Below, piece by piece: positions 7,983 to 16,356 of a DNA stretch of 64,000 nt. Within the stretch, counting starts at the first letter, position 1. Each line of letters opens with the position of its first letter. This DNA is from Cecembia calidifontis. GTDB taxonomy: Bacteria; Bacteroidota; Bacteroidia; Cytophagales; Cyclobacteriaceae. The stretch is taken from positions 3,704,501-3,768,500 of the forward strand of contig NZ_SGXG01000001.1 in assembly GCF_004216715.1 (NCBI RefSeq). The letters are read 5' to 3'. The notes below the pieces were generated by a model. The model searched no databases. It was not told the DNA's origin and saw nothing but the letters and a program-made list of their open reading frames with translations. A program made the position numbers and the translations under genes.

Positions 7983-8635
7983 TTTTTTAAATTTTGAATA
8001 ATGGTCAAAGATTTTTCAATATGGGATTTCAATCCGCTGAAATCCCCTCTTTCCAATGATTTCAAATCAAACAATTGAGAGCCCATACCCACGCAGTGGA
8101 TGCCTGCATTGAACCAGGTCCTAAGGTTATCTTCATTGGGTTCTACTCCACCGGTGGCCATCAGTTTGATGTCCGGAATGACGGAAAGGACAGCCTTGAC
8201 GAAAGCAGGGCCAAGGACATTTCCAGGAAAGATCTTAATCAGGCTAGACCCCATTTTTTTTCCCTGATACACCTCGGTGACCGTAGCACAGCCCGGCACA
8301 TAAAATATTCCTCTGGATTGACAGAATTCGGCTACCTCTCCAATCATAGCAGGCGAAATAATAAAATCAGCGCCCGCATTATGAAATCTCTGCGCATCTG
8401 AAACCTCAAAAATGGTCCCTATGCCCAGCATTAAATCAGGATATTTATCAGCATAGATCTTAAGGGATTTAAATACTTCAAATGCATTACTGTGCCTATT
8501 GGTGTATTCAAAAACCCTGACCCCGGAGTCATAAGCAGCATCCAATACAGATTTGGCCAATTCCAGGTCATGATGGGTAAAAAGCGGAACCAGTCCGCTT
8601 TGAACTACCTTGTTCAAAATTATTTGGTGATCCAT
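7979..8635 (-). CDS. eda: 2-dehydro-3-deoxy-phosphogluconate (KDPG) aldolase
   Basis: A class I aldolase of 218 residues that splits KDPG into pyruvate and glyceraldehyde 3-phosphate; the family also acts on 4-hydroxy-2-oxoglutarate. The Schiff-base lysine is Lys134 in SLIKIFPGN, and the general acid/base is Glu43 in VFEYTNR, both at the expected spacing. The length matches the family (about 210 residues). It lies between kdgK (33-nt gap) and dctP (4-nt overlap), so it performs the last step of hexuronate breakdown after KDG kinase. Confidence 0.95.
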   Translation of the reverse strand: MDHQIILNKVVQSGLVPLFTHHDLELAKSVLDAAYDSGVRVFEYTNRHSNAFEVFKSLKIYADKYPDLMLGIGTIFEVSDAQRFHNAGADFIISPAMIGEVAEFCQSRGIFYVPGCATVTEVYQGKKMGSSLIKIFPGNVLGPAFVKAVLSVIPDIKLMATGGVEPNEDNLRTWFNAGIHCVGMGSQLFDLKSLERGDFSGLKSHIEKSLTIIQNLKK

Positions 8636-8668
8636 GGTTTATAGGTTTGATATTTTAAGGGTGTTGAG

Positions 8669-9664
8669 TTATCGCATGAGTTTTCCCACATTTTTTTCAT
8701 TCATCAGGTCAATGATTTCATCCAACTTGACCAAATTGGCATCCCCTGGAATACTGTGCTTAAGCACTGTGGCTGCCGTTGCGAATTCCAAAGCTTCCTG
8801 ATCGTCCATATGCATCAATCCATATATCAATCCAGCGATAAAGGCATCCCCGCCTCCGACCCTGTCCACAATATGGGTGATTTCATAGGTCTTAGAATTG
8901 ATGACTTCCGATCCATTCCATAGCACGCCATGGAGTTTATTATGGGACGCAGAAATTGATTCTCTTTTAGTCTTCGTGATATATTTTATTTGCGGATAAT
9001 ATTTCTTGGCCTCATAACAACAGGTGATCCAATCATCTGCCTGTATGTCCATGCAATTTTCAAAGTCTGTTTTACCTGCTACAATCACATGGGTATACCT
9101 TATCAGTTCAGGCATAATATCCAAAGGCCCCTTTCCATATTGCCATAGGTTCCTCCTGTAATTGATATCGCCGCTCACTGTGACCCCTTTTCCATTTGCA
9201 GCTTTCAACGCATTCAATAAGAGGTCAGCAGCTTGCTGGGAAATAGCCGGTGTGATACCCGTCCAATGGAACCAATCTACATTTTCAAAAACCAGGTCCC
9301 AATCTATTTCTTCACCTTCAAAAAGTGAAAACGCCGAATCAAACCGATCATAAATTATTTTAGATGAACGCTGCATTGACCCATTTTCCAAAAAATAGAG
9401 CCCCATCCTACCATCCTTTAAAAAAACCAGATCTGTCTCCAAGCCCATTTGCCTTAAATAGGCCTTGGCCGCCAATCCAAAATCATTATCCGGAAAAGCA
9501 GTGACATGAGAAGACTTCATTCCAAGTTGCGCCAAAGAAATGGCAACATTGGCTTCCGCCCCTCCAAAGGTAAGGTGATAGGTATTAGCCTGAAGGAATC
9601 TTTCATGCCCGGGAGTACTGAAACGCATCATTACTTCGCCGATTGTGATGATTTTTTTGCTCAT
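8669..9664 (-). CDS. kdgK: 2-dehydro-3-deoxygluconokinase (PfkB-type sugar kinase)
   Basis: A ribokinase/PfkB-family kinase of 331 residues, proposed to phosphorylate 2-keto-3-deoxygluconate (KDG) to KDPG. The substrate-side motif FGGAEANVA lies at residues 33-41. The C-terminal signature DRVGGGDAFIAGL has the catalytic Asp273 and anion hole; Gly replaces the usual Ala (GAGD becomes GGGD), a common variant. It is the first gene of the minus-strand operon and is divergent from altronate dehydratase, whose product is KDG. This supports the specific assignment over a generic sugar kinase. Confidence 0.9.
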   Translation of the reverse strand: MSKKIITIGEVMMRFSTPGHERFLQANTYHLTFGGAEANVAISLAQLGMKSSHVTAFPDNDFGLAAKAYLRQMGLETDLVFLKDGRMGLYFLENGSMQRSSKIIYDRFDSAFSLFEGEEIDWDLVFENVDWFHWTGITPAISQQAADLLLNALKAANGKGVTVSGDINYRRNLWQYGKGPLDIMPELIRYTHVIVAGKTDFENCMDIQADDWITCCYEAKKYYPQIKYITKTKRESISASHNKLHGVLWNGSEVINSKTYEITHIVDRVGGGDAFIAGLIYGLMHMDDQEALEFATAATVLKHSIPGDANLVKLDEIIDLMNEKNVGKLMR

Positions 9665-9714
9665 TTGACAAAATTTATTCGAACCTGAAAATAATCACTT
9701 AAATTTTCATTTGT

Positions 9715-9732
9715 AGTATGGGATAGCATACT
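9715..9732. promoter_or_regulatory. Candidate operator between divergent kdgK and uxaA
   Basis: AGTATG and CATACT form a perfect inverted repeat with a 6-bp spacer in the 116-bp gap between two divergent uronate-catabolism genes. A half-site-like GTAGTATG recurs in the region upstream of the YiaK-like gene, near 13531-13538. Such symmetry fits a dimeric repressor such as a GntR- or LacI-type uronate regulator, but no regulator gene is present in the window. Confidence 0.35.
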
Positions 9733-9780
9733 TTATGCAAACGATTTCAAAAAATAAATTAAAATTTTAGCCATTAAAAG

Positions 9781-11421
9781 ATGAAAACTCTTCAAATACA
9801 CGAAAAAGATAATGTTTTGGTAGTTTTGACCGATATTCAAAAAAACGAAGAGATCGAATACAAAGGAAAAAAGATTGTGACCAAGCAGGCAATTCCTGCC
9901 AAGCATAAGTTTACAATTGATGATTTGGGAAAGGGTGATTTTATCATCATGTACGGGGTAGTAGTAGGCAAAGCTAAAACTGATTTAGTTAGCGGTACGC
10001 TTATTACCACCCTTAATACCGAGCATGAAACCAGTGGCTTTGGGAAAAGAAATAAAGGAACTGAATGGCAAGCACCTGATATTGAAAAATTCCAGGGAAG
10101 GACTTTTAAGGGATACCATAGGGCTGATGGTCAGGTGGGAACTGCCAATTATTGGCTGGTAATACCGCTTGTGTTTTGTGAGAACAGAAATGTAGAAGTA
10201 ATCAAGGATGCCTTCATGGAAGCCCTTGGATTCAGCAAGCCAAATCCTTACAAAACGCTGGTTCACCAGATGTCAAATTTGTACCGCTCAGGACAAAAAA
10301 ATGAAATAGAAAATCTCCGAATAGAATTGGTTCAAGAACAAAAAGAGGACCGTTTGTTCAAAAATATTGACGGCATCAAATTCCTAACCCATCAAGGAGG
10401 CTGTGGAGGAACCCGCCAGGATTCCGAAATGCTCTGCACCCTCCTGGCAGGATACATCAACAATCCAAATGTGTCAGGTGCCACTGTACTTAGCTTGGGA
10501 TGTCAGAATGCCCAGCCATCCATATTAAAAGAAAAATTAGCACAAGTCAACCCATCTCTTTCTAAGCCGGTCATTATTCTAGAACAGCAGCTGGAAGGCA
10601 CCGAACAGGAATTGCTATCCCAATCGGTTAAAAAGACTTTTCTTGCTTTGGTGGAGGCCAATGAAAACACCCGAAAACCCGCTCCCCTATGCAAATTGAG
10701 CATAGGCTTGGAATGTGGTGGATCAGACGGATTTTCCGGCATATCAGCTAATCCGGCCGTTGGGCATGTTTCAGACCTTATTGTTGCTTTGGGAGGGAAA
10801 ACCGTTCTATCTGAATTCCCGGAATTATGTGGTGTGGAACAGGAACTGATCAACCGATGTGTGGACGAACATACGGCAGAAAAATTTTCAAGCCTGATGA
10901 GTGCCTATTCCAAAGCAGCCGAAGCCGCAGGATCAGGCTTTGACATGAATCCATCTCCAGGCAACATCAAGGATGGTTTGATCACTGATGCCATCAAATC
11001 AGCAGGGGCTGCCAAAAAAGGAGGAACCTCTCCAGTGACAGATGTTTTGGATTACGGTGAATACCTTAAAAAACCGGGACTGAACCTTTTATGTACACCT
11101 GGAAATGATGTGGAGAGCACCACAGCAATGGCGGGCTCCGGTGTCAATATCATTTTGTTCACCACGGGATTGGGAACACCTACCGGAAATCCCATTGTCC
11201 CTGTCATCAAAATTTCTTCCAATAATAAATTAGCGGAAAGAATGCCCGATATCATTGATATCAATTCAGGTCCAATTATTACCGGAGAAAAAACCATTGA
11301 AGAACTTGGTGAAGAGATGCTGGAATTGATCATAAAGGTGGCCTCAGGAGAAAAACTCACAAAAGCAATGGAGCTAGGACAAGATGACTTTATTCCTTGG
11401 AAAAGAGGGGTTTCCTTATAA
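9781..11421 (+). CDS. uxaA: Altronate dehydratase (UxaA family)
   Basis: Converts D-altronate to 2-keto-3-deoxygluconate in the galacturonate branch. The 546-residue protein has the full two-part layout: an N-terminal SAF domain (about residues 1-85) and a large C-terminal catalytic domain with QGGCGGTRQD (Cys208), LGCQNAQP, GLECGGSDGFSG and a late FTTGLGTPTGNP segment. The conserved cysteines fit metal binding. It is transcribed divergently from kdgK, which takes the next step. A close relative acting on a different aldonate (for example galactarate) cannot be excluded, but the neighbouring tagaturonate reductase favours altronate. Confidence 0.93.
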   Translation: MKTLQIHEKDNVLVVLTDIQKNEEIEYKGKKIVTKQAIPAKHKFTIDDLGKGDFIIMYGVVVGKAKTDLVSGTLITTLNTEHETSGFGKRNKGTEWQAPDIEKFQGRTFKGYHRADGQVGTANYWLVIPLVFCENRNVEVIKDAFMEALGFSKPNPYKTLVHQMSNLYRSGQKNEIENLRIELVQEQKEDRLFKNIDGIKFLTHQGGCGGTRQDSEMLCTLLAGYINNPNVSGATVLSLGCQNAQPSILKEKLAQVNPSLSKPVIILEQQLEGTEQELLSQSVKKTFLALVEANENTRKPAPLCKLSIGLECGGSDGFSGISANPAVGHVSDLIVALGGKTVLSEFPELCGVEQELINRCVDEHTAEKFSSLMSAYSKAAEAAGSGFDMNPSPGNIKDGLITDAIKSAGAAKKGGTSPVTDVLDYGEYLKKPGLNLLCTPGNDVESTTAMAGSGVNIILFTTGLGTPTGNPIVPVIKISSNNKLAERMPDIIDINSGPIITGEKTIEELGEEMLELIIKVASGEKLTKAMELGQDDFIPWKRGVSL

Positions 11422-11476
11422 GGGATATCCTTTAACTCTATTGTGGTGCGAAAGTTTCAAAAGCCGGTTATTCACC

Positions 11477-12502
11477 TTAAAACCAAACGGGTAACTTGGA
11501 TTTTGAGGATTCATAAATTCCCAGAATCAATTCCAGGGACTTTCTGGCCTCATGACCGTCCACCAATGGATTCCGGTCTTCCAAGATGGCTTTTACCATG
11601 TCCTTGTATTGTTCGAGGTGGAGCTTATAACCGATTGCCAAAGGGTCTGCTGCACCTGTATTCAAATTAGCCTTCCCAACTTCAAGGGAAGTTTCTTCTC
11701 CTTGAATATTCCAGGCTTTTAATTTTCCGGCTTCCAATACAGCACTGCCCAAACTGCCGAAGATTTCCAATCTTTCCGGATAACCTGGAAAAAGTGCAGT
11801 TGAAGCACTGATATTTCCCAAAGCTCCGTTTTTAAAATGTACAATGGCTGCCCCTATATCCTCTCCCTCTATCCGGTGAAGAAGAGTTTTAACTTTTCCA
11901 AAGACCATTTCAACTGGACCTAGGATATTCAATAGGAGGTCAATGGTGTGGATACCCTGATTGATAAAAGCTCCTCCCCCATCTCCTGACAAAGTTCCTT
12001 TCCACGAACTGCTACTATAATATTCAGGAGATCTGTACCAATTGATATGGGCATTCCCCATCAATAACTTCCCAAATTTTCCTGCATTGACCGCAGCTTT
12101 CAATCTCAAAAAATCAGGACTGAACCTATTTTGGAAAATAACCCCACATTTAAGGCCATTTTGTTCAGAAGCTTTGATTATTTGATCTGCCCTGTCAAGA
12201 TTGATTTCTATGGGTTTTTCAATCAGAACATGCTTGCCAGCCTGGATGGCTGCCAAAGCACTCTCCAGATGGTTTCCGCTGGCAGTACAGATGGAAACTA
12301 GATCAAGATCAGGCATGGCTAAAAATTCCCTGATATCATAAAACACTTTTACCCCAAATTGACTTTCGGCAGATTGAGCTACTTGTTCGGAAAAACCAAG
12401 CAAGCCTACCAAATGGGCATTTTCCAATGATTGGATTGCCTGGATATGCGTTCCGGTGATGGCACCGGTTCCTATGATCCCAATTCCAATTTTTCTTTTC
12501 AT
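11477..12502 (-). CDS. Gfo/Idh/MocA-family NAD(P)-dependent oxidoreductase
   Basis: A 341-residue enzyme with an N-terminal Rossmann fold (GIGIIGTGAITGTHIQAI at about residues 5-22) and the Gfo/Idh signature EKPIEINLDRADQII, whose EKP lysine is usually catalytic. The second half is the alpha/beta C-terminal substrate domain (GDGGGAFINQGIHTIDLLL). It overlaps the upstream YiaK-like gene by 4 nt, so the two should be cotranslated. Members act on many sugars, inositols and sugar acids. Here a uronate- or keto-gulonate-derived substrate is inferred from context only. Confidence 0.88.
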   Translation of the reverse strand: MKRKIGIGIIGTGAITGTHIQAIQSLENAHLVGLLGFSEQVAQSAESQFGVKVFYDIREFLAMPDLDLVSICTASGNHLESALAAIQAGKHVLIEKPIEINLDRADQIIKASEQNGLKCGVIFQNRFSPDFLRLKAAVNAGKFGKLLMGNAHINWYRSPEYYSSSSWKGTLSGDGGGAFINQGIHTIDLLLNILGPVEMVFGKVKTLLHRIEGEDIGAAIVHFKNGALGNISASTALFPGYPERLEIFGSLGSAVLEAGKLKAWNIQGEETSLEVGKANLNTGAADPLAIGYKLHLEQYKDMVKAILEDRNPLVDGHEARKSLELILGIYESSKSKLPVWF

Positions 12503-13506
12503 TCCAGCTCTTTAATTATTTTTTTCCAGAGGTCCTCATCCACAGGCACTCCTAAAACAAGATTTTGTTCTCTGATAGAACTGATTTTTTCTCCAGGATA
12601 ACGAATTTCCTTTCCTTCAAAAACCCTTGAGGATTTGAAGTCCCGAATAATCAGGTCCAATTTGGAATCAGCCCAATCTTCCATACCTAATTTTTGGGGA
12701 TGCAGGCAGAAAAAAACCTGGGAAAGACCAAATTCCGTACCGCTTTTTCCCACTTCATGGGTTGCGTTTCCTCCTGACAACATGCTGGCCAGCATATCCA
12801 AGACCAGAGAGAGACCTGCTCCTTTCCAAAGGCCTACAGGTAAAGCCAGTTCATTTTCAATTATTTCAGCTGGATCTTTGCTTAATTTTCCTGTTTGATC
12901 AAATCCCGCATCAAAAGGTAACTGCTCACCCTTTCTCAAAAAAATATTCATTCTGCCATAAGAAAACTGCGACATGGCCATATCCAAAAGGACAATGCCC
13001 TTTTTTCTTGGAATCGCGACTACCAAGGGATTATTTCCCAATTTGGGTTCACTGCCTCCCCATGCTGGCATATTTGGCTTTGTGTTGGTAAAACAAATAC
13101 CAATACATCCTGCATCTGCTGCCTGAAGTCCGTAATTTCCTGCCCTCATCCAATGATTGGTATGTTGCAGGGCCACTATTCCGACCCCCAATTCCTGGGC
13201 CAAGTCAATTGCCCTTTGCATAGCAAAGTGGGCATTAGAGGGACCGGGACCAAGCTTACCATTCCATCTTTCAAAAACACCATATCTGAATACAAATTCC
13301 GGATCTGCAGAAGGAACCACACATCCTTTGCGGACCATGTTCAAAAAAACTGGAAACCTATCCAAACCATGGGATGAGATCCCATCCAAACTGGCCCGCA
13401 CAAACAACTCACTGCACAAAAGGGCTTTTTCATTTGGAAAATCATACTTTTCCAGAATTCTTAGCAGTGTGGACTTTACCGTTTCGTAGGGTACCCTGAT
13501 TTCCAT
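12499..13506 (-). CDS. YiaK-like 3-dehydro-L-gulonate 2-dehydrogenase (Ldh family)
   Basis: This 335-residue protein belongs to the NAD(P)H-dependent malate/L-lactate/ureidoglycolate dehydrogenase type (not the classical LDH fold). Along its length it resembles E. coli YiaK, the 2,3-diketo-L-gulonate reductase. Shared features are SSHGLDRFP (His46), the NHWMRAGNYG segment with catalytic-region His118, GNNPLVVAIP, DMAMSQFSYGR and LPVGLWKGAGLSLVLDM. In E. coli, yiaK sits beside a TRAP transporter (yiaMNO), which matches the TRAP genes here. The reaction would interconvert a 3-keto-gulonate with its 2,3-diketo form. The family is certain; the precise substrate is inferred. Confidence 0.85.
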   Translation of the reverse strand: MEIRVPYETVKSTLLRILEKYDFPNEKALLCSELFVRASLDGISSHGLDRFPVFLNMVRKGCVVPSADPEFVFRYGVFERWNGKLGPGPSNAHFAMQRAIDLAQELGVGIVALQHTNHWMRAGNYGLQAADAGCIGICFTNTKPNMPAWGGSEPKLGNNPLVVAIPRKKGIVLLDMAMSQFSYGRMNIFLRKGEQLPFDAGFDQTGKLSKDPAEIIENELALPVGLWKGAGLSLVLDMLASMLSGGNATHEVGKSGTEFGLSQVFFCLHPQKLGMEDWADSKLDLIIRDFKSSRVFEGKEIRYPGEKISSIREQNLVLGVPVDEDLWKKIIKELE

Positions 13507-13581
13507 GGCAATCGCGGTTCATTTAAAGTAGTATGATAATGGAATGGAAGCAGCACAGTTAATTAAGCTACTTTGAAATGA

Positions 13582-13887
13582 TCAATTTACCCCAATTTCA
13601 CCATTACATTCTACAACCAGCATTTTGGATCGGGCTGCCTGATATCGGATATTCTTGGCCAAGGTATATTCTGGAGAATTCCACCAATCTTTTGCAACCT
13701 GTACGGAAGGAAATTCAAGAATGACCAACCTTCCTGGATTCCAGTCTCCCTCAAGAGATTCGGTTTTTGCCCCCCTTACCACAAACCTGCCTCCAAATTT
13801 TGAAATGGTAGCCAAGGTGTGTTTTTTATATTCCTCATACAATTCGGGGTTATGGATTTCGACTTCGACCAATACCAATGCCGGCAT
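13582..13887 (-). CDS. DUF1330 domain protein
   Basis: A 101-residue single-domain protein of the dimeric alpha/beta-barrel (ferredoxin-like) superfamily. The DUF1330 pattern is visible: VEVEIHNPELYEEYKK, then FGGRFVVRGAK, then RLVILEFPSVQVAKDWWNSPEY. Such proteins are small, often found beside catabolic enzymes, and have no settled reaction. It is 75 nt upstream of the YiaK-like gene on the same strand, so it may be the first gene of that operon. Confidence 0.87.
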   Translation of the reverse strand: MPALVLVEVEIHNPELYEEYKKHTLATISKFGGRFVVRGAKTESLEGDWNPGRLVILEFPSVQVAKDWWNSPEYTLAKNIRYQAARSKMLVVECNGEIGVN

Positions 13888-13924
13888 AATTTGATTTTTT
13901 TAAATGAAAATGATCCCGTTAAAT

Positions 13925-13940
13925 AATCAAAATTTTGATT
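13925..13940. promoter_or_regulatory. 16-bp perfect palindrome upstream of uxaB
   Basis: AATCAAAATTTTGATT is an exact palindrome in the 93-bp gap between the divergent DUF1330 and uxaB genes. It could be an operator for a dimeric regulator, but AT-rich palindromes arise by chance and no second copy was noticed. Confidence 0.3.
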
Positions 13941-13980
13941 GATTTAAAGTTATAATTTGAAATTGATATTTTGCATCCAA

Positions 13981-15405
13981 ATGAAAAAGTTAAACAAAAA
14001 AAGTATTGATAAACCCGTTAGGCCTATAAAAGTCCTTCAGTTCGGGACTGGAAATTTTTTAAGGGGATTTGCGGACTGGATGATTGAAATCATGAATGAA
14101 AAAACGGATTTCAACGGATCAGTGAAAATTGTGCTCAACCAAAGCCAAAAAGTGCCCGAAGCATTTTTATCCCAAGATTGCCTGTATCATGTAATTATAC
14201 AGGGTTTTGAAAATGGACAATTGATAAACAAGAAAAAACTGATTACCTCCATTGAAGGTATCGTCAATCCTTTTGAAAGCTTTGATTCCTTTTTGCGATT
14301 GGCTGAAAGCCCTGAGCTTAAATTTATTATTTCGAATACAACCGAGTCAGGAATAATTTTTGACCCCTCAGATTTACCTGATACCGGCACAATTCCCCGG
14401 ACTTTTCCGGGAAGGTTAACTGCATTCCTTCTCAGAAAATATGAACATAATAATGGAAATGCTTCTAATAAGCTTTACATTATTCCCTGTGAATTGATTG
14501 AAAAGAATGGAGAAGTTTTAAAATCCGCTATTTTGGCATACTCAGAATTATGGAAGCTTCCGTTAGGGTTTAATGCTTGGTTAAAATCATCCGTTGTGTT
14601 TTGCAATAGCTTGGTGGACAGAATTGTACCCGGTTTCCCAAAAGAAAAGATCAGTGAAATCCAGAAAGAACTGGATTACGAAGATAATTTGATTGTCATG
14701 GCCGAACCTTTTCACCTTTGGGTAATTGAAGGCAAACAGGAGCTAAAAGATATCTTTCCTGCCGAACTAGCGGGCTTAAATGTAAAATTCGTTCAGGACA
14801 TTCAACCCTACCGAACTAGGAAAGTCAGGATTTTAAACGGAGCCCATACTGCCATGGTACCATTGGGCTATCTGAAGGGTTTTCGTACGGTCAAGGATTG
14901 CATTGAGGACAAGGAATTCTTTAATACCATCCATACCATTATTTATAAAGAGATTATTCCGACCCTGGACCTTCCCGAAACGGAGTTGACCCAATTTGCC
15001 GAGGATGTGTTGGATAGGTTCAAAAACCCCTTTATCAGGCATGAACTTGCTTCAATTGCACTTCATTCGGTTTCAAAATTCAAGGTAAGGGTACTTCCAA
15101 GCCTTTTGGTATATGTCGAAAAATTCGGAGCATTGCCTACCCTGCTTGTTGAATCTCTTTCGGCACTTTTGGTATTTTATAGAGGTGAATGGCAGGGCAA
15201 AACCCTTCCCGTGAATGATGATCAGGAAATCATCTCTTTTTTCAGAGAAGCGTGGAAGGATGATGATCTTGTCTCTTTTGTACAAAAAGTACTGGCAAAT
15301 GAAAAGTTATGGGGAAAGAATTTGAACCATGTGGAAGGTTTATCTGATAAAGTGGTATTAAATATCCAATCGATTTTCAACGCTCATAATTTTCCAAAAG
15401 CTTAA
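13981..15405 (+). CDS. uxaB: Tagaturonate reductase (mannitol dehydrogenase family)
   Basis: An NADH-dependent enzyme reducing D-tagaturonate to D-altronate, the substrate of UxaA. At 474 residues from the ATG at 13981 it is close to the length of E. coli UxaB (about 483). The N-terminal Rossmann motif LQFGTGNFLRGFADWMI and the catalytic-region phrase RILNGAHTAMVPLGYL are both classical. An ATG at 13957 adds eight residues (MKLIFCIQ) with no conservation, so the later start is preferred. Fructuronate reductase (UxuB) belongs to the same superfamily, but the match to UxaB-type motifs and the presence of uxaA favour tagaturonate. Confidence 0.9.
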   Translation: MKKLNKKSIDKPVRPIKVLQFGTGNFLRGFADWMIEIMNEKTDFNGSVKIVLNQSQKVPEAFLSQDCLYHVIIQGFENGQLINKKKLITSIEGIVNPFESFDSFLRLAESPELKFIISNTTESGIIFDPSDLPDTGTIPRTFPGRLTAFLLRKYEHNNGNASNKLYIIPCELIEKNGEVLKSAILAYSELWKLPLGFNAWLKSSVVFCNSLVDRIVPGFPKEKISEIQKELDYEDNLIVMAEPFHLWVIEGKQELKDIFPAELAGLNVKFVQDIQPYRTRKVRILNGAHTAMVPLGYLKGFRTVKDCIEDKEFFNTIHTIIYKEIIPTLDLPETELTQFAEDVLDRFKNPFIRHELASIALHSVSKFKVRVLPSLLVYVEKFGALPTLLVESLSALLVFYRGEWQGKTLPVNDDQEIISFFREAWKDDDLVSFVQKVLANEKLWGKNLNHVEGLSDKVVLNIQSIFNAHNFPKA

Positions 15406-15469
15406 TTTTCGAGAAAATTGAAAAGTTCAACTTTATTTTTGAGTGATTTTGTGAATTGACGGAAAAAAG

Positions 15470-15946
15470 ATGAATTTTGCTGACATGAGTGAAAAAGGTC
15501 ATCCCATCAAAGAAGCATTGTTGGCAGCAGCCCAACAAAGTTTAAAAGATCAGATTGCTGATATCCAAAACCAACTAGAGGCATTACAGGAATCTTCAGA
15601 ATCTGAAGAGAAGAGTTCCGCAGGGGACAAATATGAAACACACCAGGAAATGCTCAACCAATCCAGGGACATGTTGGAAAAAAGTCTTGCGAAAAGTAAA
15701 ATGCTATTGGCACAACTCAACGCAGTACCCGTAAAAGAGTTGTATACAGTTCAGGAAGGCGCCTTGGTAAAGCTTTCAATTGGAAACCTGTGGGTTTCCA
15801 TCCCTTTAGGTAAAATCAGTTTACAAGGAACGGATTATCAGCTTGTCTCTAATGATTCTCCTTTAGTCTCCACCTTGTGGGGTTTAAAGAAAGGTGACTC
15901 CTACGAGTTTAGAGGAAAGAAAGAAAATATTTTTCAAATCGATTAG
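15470..15946 (+). CDS. GreA/GreB-like C-terminal domain protein with coiled-coil N-terminus
   Basis: This 158-residue protein has a charged helical N-terminal half (about residues 15-85, with SSAGDKYETHQEML) and a small beta-rich C-terminal half (EGALVKLSIGNLWVSIPLGKI, then NDSPLVSTLWGLKKGD). That architecture recalls the transcription cleavage factor GreA: a coiled coil plus an FKBP-like domain. Bacteroidota carry a divergent family of this kind, often mislabelled as 3-oxoacyl-ACP synthase. A role in RNA polymerase interaction is possible but unproven. A second in-frame ATG at 15485 is an alternative start. Confidence 0.7.
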   Translation: MNFADMSEKGHPIKEALLAAAQQSLKDQIADIQNQLEALQESSESEEKSSAGDKYETHQEMLNQSRDMLEKSLAKSKMLLAQLNAVPVKELYTVQEGALVKLSIGNLWVSIPLGKISLQGTDYQLVSNDSPLVSTLWGLKKGDSYEFRGKKENIFQID

Positions 15947-16010
15947 AAAAAAATACAAATCTTCTCTTCATCGAATTTACTTGATACTAATAAATTCTCA
16001 CCAAAAATAT

Positions 16011-16049
16011 GAAACAAATAAGCATCCCTAGTGGATGCTTATTTGTTTC
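16011..16049 (+). terminator. Strong hairpin downstream of the GreA-like gene
   Basis: The 17-bp perfect stem GAAACAAATAAGCATCC/GGATGCTTATTTGTTTC has a 5-nt loop. No long U-run follows, but the descending arm is itself T-rich. It lies 65 nt after the stop and is the most likely transcript end. Confidence 0.7.
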
Positions 16050-16356
16050 AGGGCTTATCAAAAAAACCTCCCTCAACAATTATTTCTTTGAAATTTTCTA
16101 TTCCTCTTGAAATTTTTTATCGAATTAATTTTTTGTTTTTATAATTTTATTCTATTTATTAATTGATAATCAGTTTTTTCAGCAATGAAAATTATGTTTA
16201 TACGAAAAACATAAAATAATATACTAAAACACGAAATACTGATTTTTGTGCATAGGTTACATTAATTGCTATAAAAACTGAAAATTATGGGTGCTTTTTA
16301 AACCCATAAGAAGAAAAAACTTGAGTCACACAATTGTTTTTAGATGTGAAACTTAT
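16050..16356. other. AT-rich upstream region of the SprB-like gene
   Basis: About 300 bp of very AT-rich sequence without a credible gene. It should hold the promoter of the adhesin gene. A near-match to the TAnnTTTG box (GATTTTTG, about 16240-16248) was seen, but no TTG box stands at suitable spacing, so no promoter is called. Confidence 0.45.

Noticed and set aside
16291..16356. Earlier ATG for the giant adhesin
   Set aside because: It would place 22 polar and basic residues ahead of an otherwise normal signal peptide.
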